Both the position numbers and the translations under genes were made by a program. The notes beneath the pieces were generated by a model that did not search any database, had not been told where the DNA came from, and worked only from the letters and a program-made list of their open reading frames with translations. From an uncultured Bacteroidales bacterium (GTDB lineage: Bacteria; Bacteroidota; Bacteroidia; Bacteroidales; Paludibacteraceae): a stretch of 40,846 nt of DNA. Shown here in pieces: positions 33,721 through 40,257 of this stretch. The stretch is from positions 1 through 40,846 of the forward strand of contig CACWNR010000016.1 in assembly GCA_902762355.1 (NCBI GenBank), in the 5' to 3' direction. Positions within the stretch are counted from its first letter, which is position 1. Each line of letters starts with the position of its first letter.

Positions 33721-33754
33721 TCACCATTCACCTTTCACCATTCACCATTCACCT
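33713..33754. repeat. Six-copy heptamer repeat forming the leader and start of the PorT-like gene
   Basis: Six tandem units TTCACC(A/T). On the coding strand these read GGTGAA(T/A), so they repeatedly present an AAAGGTGA ribosome-binding-like stretch and an ATG. The true ATG (33720-33718) is inside. The array begins directly next to the stop of the upstream gene (33755-33757). Confidence 0.92.
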
Positions 33755-36304
33755 TTAATAGTCCGTATTACTGTTTCCACTATCGTCGAAGTCATCGCTA
33801 CCGCCACTCATGTCGCCATCCTGACGACCGCGACGACGACCTTGCTGGTTACCGAAGTTATAGGTGACTGTGAAACTGATGCTACGGCTGTGCCATCTGT
33901 TCTCGCTGAACTGCCAGAAACCGTCACCCCAGGTGGTGTTACGCCGTGCGCGCGAATCCAAAATATCGCGTACATTAAGCGCCAGCGCGAGCTGTTTGTT
34001 GAGCAGCGTATAACGCAGACCGATATCGATCGAGTAGCTATGACTCGTCGTTCCTTGCGCTACCACACGCGGTGAACGGTACGCACCGGTGAGCTGACCG
34101 CTGAAGTTCTTCGTGAACAGGAACTGCGCGTTGATACGCACCGAACCCGCGAAGATATTCTGTCCCGCCAGATGAACGGGGATCGTGTCGCCTAAGTGGT
34201 AGATGTCTTCGTCCACCTTGGAGATGTTGTTCCAATAGAAATTAGCACTGGTCGTCAGCTGAAGCAACTCGCCGAACAGGCGGTTCTTAGCCACCACTTC
34301 CACACCTAACTCCTGACGCGTTGAGACGTTGAGGTAGGTGTTCTTCATCACGTTGCCGTCCATGTACTTGACGTTCTGCACCGCTCCCTCGTTGTACTTC
34401 CAGAACACACCGGCACTCAGCGTATGACGCTCCCAGGTCTTGAGGTAATTCAACTCGAGGTTATTGGAGTAGGAGGGCAGCAAGTCCACGTTACCGTAAC
34501 TGATGTTCGTGCTATCGGAAAAGTCCATACGCGGGTTGATCTGGTGTCCCCACGGACGACGAACGCGGCGTGTGTAGTTGAGTTGTAACTCATGGCCGTT
34601 ACCGAAGTCATAACTGATATACGCACTCGGGTAGATCTGGAAATACGCCGTGTCTTTCTTGTGCTCCATGCCGGCGTAGGAGTCTTGGATAGCGCCTGTG
34701 CCGTCTTTGTAGTACGAGTTCAGATGGCGCATGTAGTACTCGCCGCGCAGACCGACTTGGATGGATAACTTATTCCAGAAACGGTTACCGTACGTGATAT
34801 AAAGCGCGTGGTTCTGGTTGAGTCCGTCGAACTGCGCGAAGTACTCATTCAGTTCGCTTAGATGATTACCGTCAGCATCGGTGTTGAACGCGTTGGCCGA
34901 ACTGGTGTTCCAGTTGCGTGTGTAGTCATATCCGGCTTCCAGACGACTCTGCTGCGTCGGTTTCCACTCGTAGTCGGCTTTGATCTCGATGCCCTGATCC
35001 TTGCTCTCGCTGTTCTGGTTCTGATAGAGCGTCGTCTTGCCGATCTCCGTCTGCGTGTAGTCGGTGTACATATTAAAACCGAAGTGGTTGTACGTACCGC
35101 TCACATACAACTTATGATCGTCCATCTCGAAGGTGTAATCGAGTGTCGCATTACCGCCCGGGTGACTGCCTGTAGCGGACTGATCACGCGTGTAGGTGCG
35201 GTTATTGGCGCTGTTCAGATAGTCGGAGAAGGTGTAGGTGCGTTGGGTAGAGTTACTCATCTTGAATACCTTCGGATCGCTCACCATACCAAAACCGGAG
35301 ATACCGATCGTGTGACCTTGTGCTACATGGAAATTGAGTCCGCCACGACCAAACATACCACCGCCGCGGTGGTTCTGCTGACCTTCTTGGATCAAGTGAC
35401 TCATGATAAGACTCGAGTCCAGTTTCTCGCTTCCCATGCCACTCAGGTTATAACGGTTCGTCTCGCTACCACCGTTGCTCACGTGATAACGATAACCGAG
35501 GTTGAAATAACCATCTACGATGCCGGCATTGAAATTGATGCTGAAGCTCGCATTGGCTCCGGGCGGTACGTTCCATGGCTTCGCCAAAGAGTAGTTGATA
35601 CCGGCTTGAACGGAACCGTAATAACCCGCCTGACGGTCTTTTTTCATCACGAGGTTGATGATACCGGACGTTCCTTCGGGAGAGAATTTCGCACTCGGGT
35701 TCGTGATCAGCTCGATTTTCTCGATCGTGCCCGCAGGCATCTGTTGCAGCACCTGTGCGCGGTTCTCGCTGTTCAGACCCGCAGGCTTGCCGTTGATCCA
35801 GATCTCCACATCGTCGCTGTTACGTAAAGAGATATTACCTTCCTGATCCACATCGACGGACGGGATATTCTCCAACACATCGGTCACACTCGCACCGGCA
35901 GATGCGATGTTCTGATCCACCGTGAACACTTTCTTGTCCAACTCAAAACGCATGGACGAGCCTTGACCGACTACCTCCACGTCTTGCAGCATCTTGGAGT
36001 CTTCTCGCAGCGCGATACGGCCGACGTTCACCGGTTTACCGGCTACGGTCAGTTCTTTTCTCACATCCGTATAGCCCATGAACGAAACAGCAAGCGTGTA
36101 CTTGCCGTCCTTGACTTCCAGACGGAACTCACCTTTCTCGTCGGTCACCACGCCCGTGATGACTTGGTCACCGGCCATGACGCTCACGTTCGCAAAATCA
36201 ATCGCTTGCTTCGTTCCCGCGTCAATAACCTTTCCTGTCACCTCTGCCGCAAATGAACTAATCGTTATCGCTAACAGTGCAACGATGGAGAATATTCGCC
36301 TCAT
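33755..36304 (-). CDS. TonB receptor-like outer-membrane beta-barrel protein
   Basis: An 849-residue outer-membrane protein. A signal peptide (ending SFAAE) is followed by a carboxypeptidase-regulatory-like domain (about 20-95, GKVIDAGTKQAIDFANVSVM), a plug-like part (about 110-225, DVLENIPSVDVDQEGNISLR and IELITNPSAKFSPEGTSGII) and a long barrel. It belongs to the Bacteroidota outer-membrane barrel family related to TonB receptors, with no SusD partner nearby. It ends in YNFGNQQ and then an unusual charged tail (RRRGRQDGDMSGGSDDFDD) beyond the barrel. Substrate unknown. Gaps on both sides are heptamer repeats. Confidence 0.9.
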   Translation of the reverse strand: MRRIFSIVALLAITISSFAAEVTGKVIDAGTKQAIDFANVSVMAGDQVITGVVTDEKGEFRLEVKDGKYTLAVSFMGYTDVRKELTVAGKPVNVGRIALREDSKMLQDVEVVGQGSSMRFELDKKVFTVDQNIASAGASVTDVLENIPSVDVDQEGNISLRNSDDVEIWINGKPAGLNSENRAQVLQQMPAGTIEKIELITNPSAKFSPEGTSGIINLVMKKDRQAGYYGSVQAGINYSLAKPWNVPPGANASFSINFNAGIVDGYFNLGYRYHVSNGGSETNRYNLSGMGSEKLDSSLIMSHLIQEGQQNHRGGGMFGRGGLNFHVAQGHTIGISGFGMVSDPKVFKMSNSTQRTYTFSDYLNSANNRTYTRDQSATGSHPGGNATLDYTFEMDDHKLYVSGTYNHFGFNMYTDYTQTEIGKTTLYQNQNSESKDQGIEIKADYEWKPTQQSRLEAGYDYTRNWNTSSANAFNTDADGNHLSELNEYFAQFDGLNQNHALYITYGNRFWNKLSIQVGLRGEYYMRHLNSYYKDGTGAIQDSYAGMEHKKDTAYFQIYPSAYISYDFGNGHELQLNYTRRVRRPWGHQINPRMDFSDSTNISYGNVDLLPSYSNNLELNYLKTWERHTLSAGVFWKYNEGAVQNVKYMDGNVMKNTYLNVSTRQELGVEVVAKNRLFGELLQLTTSANFYWNNISKVDEDIYHLGDTIPVHLAGQNIFAGSVRINAQFLFTKNFSGQLTGAYRSPRVVAQGTTSHSYSIDIGLRYTLLNKQLALALNVRDILDSRARRNTTWGDGFWQFSENRWHSRSISFTVTYNFGNQQGRRRGRQDGDMSGGSDDFDDSGNSNTDY

Positions 36305-36307
36305 AAA

Positions 36308-36342
36308 AAATCTAAAATCTTAAATCTAAAATCATCAATTAT
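36308..36342. repeat. Heptamer repeat, aroQ / outer-membrane gene junction
   Basis: Three AAATCT(A/T) units, then AAATCAT and CAATTAT, in tandem. They fill the gap from the receptor ATG (36304) into the aroQ stop (36335-36337) and its last codons. Confidence 0.8.
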
Positions 36343-36781
36343 TTAAAAGCCACTCCACGGCTTTTAAATAACCGTCCGTACCTTTTCCTATTATACTATG
36401 CGCGCACACGTCCGTGAGCAGACTCGTCTGCCGGAACGGCTCCCGCTTCGTGATATCGCTTATATGTACCTCCACCACCGGCACCTCGCATTCCTCTACC
36501 GCATCGCGCAGCGCCACACTCGTGTGACTATACCCGCCCGCGTTGAGGACTATCCCTTGTACCTGTAGGTTCGAAGAACCGTCCTGTAGCGGCTTCGCCG
36601 CGTCCTGAATCCAATCAATCAAATCACCCTCGTGATTGGATTGTTGGTACACAAAGTGGACGTCCGGCCACATCTGCTGTATCTCCAGCAAAATCTGTGC
36701 CATGCTCTTTGAACCATATATCTCCGGCTTCCGTGTGCCCAAACGGTTCAAATTCGGTCCGTTTAAAATTAAAATCTTCAT
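36335..36781 (-). CDS. aroQ: 3-dehydroquinate dehydratase, type II
   Basis: A 148-residue cytoplasmic enzyme of the shikimate pathway, dehydroquinate to dehydroshikimate. Type II motifs: ILILNGPNLNRLGTRKPEIYG with the active-site Tyr/Arg region, YQQSNHEGDLIDWI, VLNAGGYSHTSVALRDA, and VEVHISDITKREPFRQTSLL with the catalytic His. The length is typical of the dodecameric enzyme. The ATG (36781) is separated from the rho stop by four 16-mer repeats and a few bases. Confidence 0.96.
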   Translation of the reverse strand: MKILILNGPNLNRLGTRKPEIYGSKSMAQILLEIQQMWPDVHFVYQQSNHEGDLIDWIQDAAKPLQDGSSNLQVQGIVLNAGGYSHTSVALRDAVEECEVPVVEVHISDITKREPFRQTSLLTDVCAHSIIGKGTDGYLKAVEWLLNN

Positions 36782-36786
36782 AAATC

Positions 36787-36850
36787 CTACAGCGAAGCGG
36801 TCTTACAACGAAGTGGTCTTACAGTGTAACGGTCCTACAGCGCAGCGGTC
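36787..36850. repeat. Four-copy 16-mer repeat filling the rho / aroQ gap
   Basis: Exactly four 16-bp units of (C/T)TACAGCGAAGCGGTC with scattered changes, from 5 bp before the aroQ ATG to 1 bp from the rho stop codon. No spacer remains between units. Confidence 0.95.
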
Positions 36851-36851
36851 A

Positions 36852-38624
36852 TTAGCGGGCACCATTGACCGCTAATAAGAATTCGTCGTTATCCTCCGTG
36901 CGCTCCATATACGCCTTAAGCTTCTCCATCGCTTCCTGCCCGCTCATGTCGCTGAGCATCTTACGGATCTGCCACATGCGGCTCAGCACGTCAGCCGGCA
37001 ACAACAGGTCGTCGCGACGCGTGCTCGATGCCGGTATATCGACTGCCGGGAAGATACGCTTGTTAGCGAGCTTGCGGTCGAGCTGCAGCTCCATGTTACC
37101 TGTTCCCTTGAACTCCTCGAAGATCAGGTCGTCCATCTTACTTCCGGTCTCGGTCAGCGCCGTGGCGATGATGGTCAACGAACCGCCGTTCTCGATGTTA
37201 CGAGCCGCACCGAAGAAACGTTTGGGCTTGTGCAGCGCTTGTGCCTCGACACCACCGGACAGTACCTTACCGCTACTCGGAGCAACGGTGTTGTATGCAC
37301 GTGCCAGACGCGTGATCGAGTCGAGCAATATCACTACATCGTGACCGCTCTCCACGAGGCGTTTGGCTTTCTCATGCACGATGTTCGCTACGCGAACGTG
37401 GTTATCTGCCGGCTCGTCAAACGTGCTGGCAATCACCTCCGCGTTCACGCTGCGTTGCATGTCGGTCACCTCTTCCGGACGCTCGTCGATGAGCAGCACG
37501 ATCATATACACCTCGGGGTTGTTGTTCAAAATCGCATTCGCCAACTCCTTCAGCAGCACCGTCTTACCGGTCTTCGGCTGGGCAACGATCAGACCACGCT
37601 GACCCTTACCGATCGGCGAGAACAGATCGATCATACGCACGCTCAGACTGTCGTGGTGGTTGCCCACGCAGAGCTTGAACTTCTGATCCGGGAACAACGG
37701 CGTCAGGTTCTCGAACGCCACACGTTTCTTGGCTAACTCCGGATCGAGACCGTTGATGCGGATCACCTTGTCCATCGGGAAGAACTTATCCGGCTGCGGG
37801 TTCACGCGAATCGTGCACTCCACCGTGTCACCCGGCTTCAGACCGTACTGACGTACCTGGTCTTTGCTCACATACACATCGTCCGGACTCGGTAAATAGT
37901 TATAATCCGCCGAACGCAGGAAGCCGTATCCGTCCGGTGCGCACTCCAGTGTACCCATCGCCAGTACGTTCTCGCCCAGATCGGGGAGAGTAGGCTGCTC
38001 TACTGCGGGTTCCTCTTTCCCTGTAGCTGCTTTAGCAGCGTCCTGTAGCGTAGCGTCCTCCTTCTCTGTAGCTGCTTTAGCAGCGTCCTGTAGCGGAGCG
38101 TCCTTCTTTCCTGTAGCGGCTTTAGCAGCGTCCTGTAGCGGAGCGTCCTCTTTCACTTCCGCTTTCTTCGGACGACCACGTTTTTTCTTCGGTGCTTCTA
38201 CTACCGGTTTCTCCTCTACTTTCGGCTCTTCTTTCCCTGTAGCTGCTTTAGCAGCGTCCTGTAGCGGAGCGTCCTTCACCCTTTCATCCTTCGAAGCCTC
38301 AGGCTTCTCTCCCTTCATCTGCGCCATCTGCTCTTTCTCTGTACCTACCGTACCGATCTCTTTCTTGGCGATAGCGATCTCGATCTTCTTGGCGGTAGCC
38401 TTCACGCCACGCTTACGCTCGCGTTTGGCCGGTTGACCGGCGGCTGCACGGGCATCTTCCTTAGCCTGCACCACAGCTGCACGTTTGTCAGCCTGCGCAT
38501 CCAAAATAGCGTAACTGATCTCGCGGATGGACTGGCTACGACGGGGATTCAGACCCATCTCTTGCGCAATCTCGCGCACTTGGTCGAGCGTCATGCGCTC
38601 GAGTTTTTGTAAATCGTATTGCAT
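36852..38624 (-). CDS. rho: Transcription termination factor Rho with repeat-expanded N-terminal linker
   Basis: A 590-residue hexameric RNA helicase. The N-terminal SAP-like part is [21 protein letters not shown] basic and low-complexity linker spans about 70-245. The cold-shock-like RNA site is [20 protein letters not shown]. The ATPase has Walker [11 protein letters not shown], Walker [18 protein letters not shown] and the Q/R-loop regions up to [12 protein letters not shown]. The linker holds four copies of a 15-residue unit ([15 protein letters not shown]-type) and an RGRPKK AT-hook-like segment. Long linkers are usual in Bacteroidota Rho, but this repeat DNA resembles the 16-mer family next to the gene. 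ATG 38624 is right because the promoter lies inside the upstream extension. Confidence 0.97.
   Translation of the reverse strand: MQYDLQKLERMTLDQVREIAQEMGLNPRRSQSIREISYAILDAQADKRAAVVQAKEDARAAAGQPAKRERKRGVKATAKKIEIAIAKKEIGTVGTEKEQMAQMKGEKPEASKDERVKDAPLQDAAKAATGKEEPKVEEKPVVEAPKKKRGRPKKAEVKEDAPLQDAAKAATGKKDAPLQDAAKAATEKEDATLQDAAKAATGKEEPAVEQPTLPDLGENVLAMGTLECAPDGYGFLRSADYNYLPSPDDVYVSKDQVRQYGLKPGDTVECTIRVNPQPDKFFPMDKVIRINGLDPELAKKRVAFENLTPLFPDQKFKLCVGNHHDSLSVRMIDLFSPIGKGQRGLIVAQPKTGKTVLLKELANAILNNNPEVYMIVLLIDERPEEVTDMQRSVNAEVIASTFDEPADNHVRVANIVHEKAKRLVESGHDVVILLDSITRLARAYNTVAPSSGKVLSGGVEAQALHKPKRFFGAARNIENGGSLTIIATALTETGSKMDDLIFEEFKGTGNMELQLDRKLANKRIFPAVDIPASSTRRDDLLLPADVLSRMWQIRKMLSDMSGQEAMEKLKAYMERTEDNDEFLLAVNGAR
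38020..38275. repeat. Repeats encoding the Rho linker
   Basis: Four copies of a 42-45-bp composite unit, each holding CTGTAGCTGCTTTAGCAGC (itself an inverted repeat) and CTGTAGCGGAGCGTC. Three are adjacent (about 38020-38151) and one is separated (about 38236-38275). All keep the reading frame. CTGTAGCGGAGCGTC differs little from the 16-mer TTACAGCGAAGCGGTC. Confidence 0.85.
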
Positions 38625-38687
38625 AAACAAAATAAAATATATTCTTGGAAAAATTTGATAAATGAGACCCCATTTCTCAAATCCGCT

Positions 38688-38719
38688 GCAAAGGTACAAC
38701 AAATTTTTCAATTTTGCAA
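38688..38719 (-). promoter_or_regulatory. Promoter of rho
   Basis: Minus strand: TTG (38719-38717), 20 nt, TACCTTTGC (38696-38688). The spacer ends in AAATTTGTTGTACC, which is repeated at a second, degenerate promoter about 157 bp upstream. The leader to ATG 38624 is about 55-60 nt. Confidence 0.78.
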
Positions 38720-38784
38720 GATTTAGCCGCAAAAAAAATCAAAAATGCTCGCATAATTTGTGTTTTTGCGGTTAAAGCTTGTAG

Positions 38785-38854
38785 TTTGCACGAAAGTGCG
38801 AACGTACCTTCGGAGGGAACCCGCCCCATAGGGGAAGGGGCGTGCCGAAGGTAC
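38785..38854. repeat. Stem-loop cluster upstream of rho
   Basis: First a 7-bp stem (TTTGCAC / GTGCGAA, one G-T pair) closed by GAAA. Then GTACCTTCGG (38804-38813) pairs with CCGAAGGTAC (38845-38854), enclosing CGCCCC (38822-38827) and GGGGCG (38837-38842). As RNA on either strand this would fold strongly. Confidence 0.75.
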
Positions 38855-38876
38855 AACAAATTTTTTATATATGCAA
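38845..38876 (-). promoter_or_regulatory. Degenerate second copy of the rho promoter
   Basis: Minus strand: TTG (38876-38874) within TTTGCATATATAA, 20 nt ending AAATTTGTTG, then TACCTTCGG (38853-38845). Spacing and spacer match the rho promoter, but the -7 TTTGC is changed to TTCGG, which is also one arm of the inverted repeat. Probably weak or dead. Confidence 0.4.
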
Positions 38877-39105
38877 ATTTTTGAGCATTTTTTCCTTTTT
38901 CTTTGCTGTTGTATGGCTCGGGCATAGGCAGATTAGCCCATCGCCGGTCGCTCTATTTGAGCGGCCGATTTCTATCATCATCCGTCTCGCTCTCGCTTCG
39001 CCTGCCCGGATGACGATAGGCAAGTACCTGCGGTGCCGTCTCGTTTTTTTTGTTAGGGGGGGGTACCTCCGGTGCCGCGCCCGCTGCGTTTTTTTCTCTT
39101 TTTTC

Positions 39106-39137
39106 TTGCATATATCAAAAAAATGCAGTACCTTTGC
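39106..39137 (+). promoter_or_regulatory. Promoter of the 39172 gene
   Basis: TTG (39106-39108) within TTGCATATATCAA, a 20-nt spacer, TACCTTTGC (39129-39137). The leader to ATG 39172 is about 30 nt. Confidence 0.75.
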
Positions 39138-39171
39138 AACCCATTTTGGGACAATGAGATTCACACCTTAA

Positions 39172-40089
39172 ATGCACCATATACCGCATAGCACATATTA
39201 CCGCGATAGAGACTCTGAATACGAGCTCTGCAACGACTTCCCCGGTGATGAGATCCTCATCGACGGCTTGCACGCTATGCAGATGCATTTCCTCAATAAT
39301 AACGTAGCGGTCGATATCCCCGTCGTGCGGCTCATGAACACCGTCCATTACATCGCCGCTTATATGTTCGTCACCGAGTGCTCCGGCGATCAGATGGAGT
39401 ACGACGTGCTCGCGTATGACAGCCTCAGTCGGGACAAACAGTTAGTCCCGCTCACGATGATCGTCCTTGCCGCTATGCTCAAACGCACGGAAGGTTTCCG
39501 TGCCCGGCAGTGCCGCAATGTGATCCTCGATAATCGTGATCCGGATTTCGAGGAAGGGGTCTTGTTATATGACCAATTCCTCCGCTCTGCGGAGAAACAT
39601 TTCTCCGAGGAAGATTTTCTTATCGACACCCACCAACAAATCGTGCAACTTCGAGAAGAAAACACCCGCCTCACATCCGAAAACATTCAACTCAAATATA
39701 CAATCACCACTATGGAAGAGAAATATCAGCAAATCAACATCGGTACGCAGAACAATAACTGTACTATCCATAATTACTTCGGTTATGGCCCGACATCTGC
39801 ATCCGTGCCTACAGACGAACCGAAGCAAGAGACATCATCCATACCGCCTGATTTCTTCTGTATTTCGTCCCGTTTCTCCGAGGAGAACATTCGTGAACGT
39901 CTTGACGCAGAACTTGCGCAAGCCGCGTCCAAAGTCGATTACTGCCGTTCTTTGTATCGTTTACAACGCATCGGTTGTATCAACATTCAGCAATACGCGT
40001 CAGACGCTCAAAGAGCCATTGTATTTAATCGTTTTCAGTCCAAATTTAACCTTTCTCCTGATGATTTTTGTCGGGCTAGAATGAAATAA
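39172..40089 (+). CDS. Coiled-coil protein of unknown function
   Basis: 305 residues, not recognised. No signal peptide or membrane segment. The N-terminal ~140 residues look like a folded domain (GDEILIDGLHAMQMHFLNNN, VPLTMIVLAAMLKRTEGFR). A coiled coil covers about 155-190 (QIVQLREENTRLTSENIQLK). An Asn-rich linker (NIGTQNNNCTIHNYFGYG) follows, then a C-terminal helical domain (SRFSEENIRERLDAELAQAA ... FNLSPDDFCRARMK). The domain-coil-domain layout suggests an oligomeric adaptor or regulator; that is inference. It has its own promoter and is followed by the GCGGA array and a terminator, so it is a single-gene unit. Confidence 0.8.
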   Translation: MHHIPHSTYYRDRDSEYELCNDFPGDEILIDGLHAMQMHFLNNNVAVDIPVVRLMNTVHYIAAYMFVTECSGDQMEYDVLAYDSLSRDKQLVPLTMIVLAAMLKRTEGFRARQCRNVILDNRDPDFEEGVLLYDQFLRSAEKHFSEEDFLIDTHQQIVQLREENTRLTSENIQLKYTITTMEEKYQQINIGTQNNNCTIHNYFGYGPTSASVPTDEPKQETSSIPPDFFCISSRFSEENIRERLDAELAQAASKVDYCRSLYRLQRIGCINIQQYASDAQRAIVFNRFQSKFNLSPDDFCRARMK

Positions 40090-40094
40090 ATAAC

Positions 40095-40171
40095 GCGGAA
40101 TTTCTGCGGTCTCCGCGGAGCATTTGCGGAGAATCTGCGGAATATATGCGGAATCTGCGGAGTTATTGCGC
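40095..40171. repeat. Helically phased GCGGA array
   Basis: GCGGA-type words begin at 40095, 40106, 40115, 40126, 40137, 40148, 40157 and (as GCGCC) 40168, that is at steps of 11, 9, 11, 11, 11, 9 and 11 bp. The average is close to one DNA turn. It fills the space between the stop of the 39172 gene and the terminator stem. Confidence 0.85.
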
Positions 40172-40194
40172 CCCTCTTCAGGGGTGCTTTTTTT
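40168..40194 (+). terminator. Rho-independent terminator after the 39172 gene
   Basis: An 8-bp stem GCGCCCCT / AGGGGTGC (one G-T pair) with the loop CTTC, followed by seven T. Oriented for the plus strand. The next promoter's -7 element starts 6 bp later. Confidence 0.88.
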
Positions 40195-40208
40195 ATACCT
40201 ACCTTTGC
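40177..40208 (+). promoter_or_regulatory. Promoter of the HNH-type gene
   Basis: TACCTTTGC (40200-40208) with TTC instead of TTG at the matching -33 position (40177-40179, 20-nt spacer). The -33 region falls inside the preceding terminator stem-loop. Confidence 0.55.
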
Positions 40209-40209
40209 A

Positions 40210-40253
40210 CTCGGATTTGAGCTGTAGCAACGTCGCTGCACTAAAGATCCGAG
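40210..40253 (+). promoter_or_regulatory. Structured 5' leader of the HNH-type gene
   Basis: CTCGGAT (40210-40216) pairs with ATCCGAG (40247-40253), enclosing TGTAGC (40223-40228) and GCTGCA (40235-40240), which form a 6-bp stem with the loop AACGTC. The outer stem begins at about the predicted transcript start and ends 4 bp before the ATG, so the whole leader would fold. No known riboswitch class is recognised. Confidence 0.55.
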
Positions 40254-40257
40254 CACT

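Larger units (their letters stand above)
38720..39105. other. Gene-free stretch between the rho and 39172 promoters
   Basis: No convincing reading frame on either strand. It contains a small hairpin with GAAA tetraloop (38785-38802), a nested inverted repeat (38804-38854), a degenerate rho-like promoter (38845-38876), a 12-bp imperfect inverted repeat (38973-38984 with 39007-39018), and two near-identical 15-mers GTACCTnCGGTGCCG (39024-39038, 39063-39077). GC-rich patches alternate with A+T-rich ones, unlike the neighbouring coding DNA. No tRNA or known small RNA was recognised. Confidence 0.6.

Noticed and set aside
36787-36850. Could the 16-mer or heptamer arrays be CRISPR repeats?
   Set aside because: Units are 7 or 16 bp with no unique spacers between them and no cas genes nearby.
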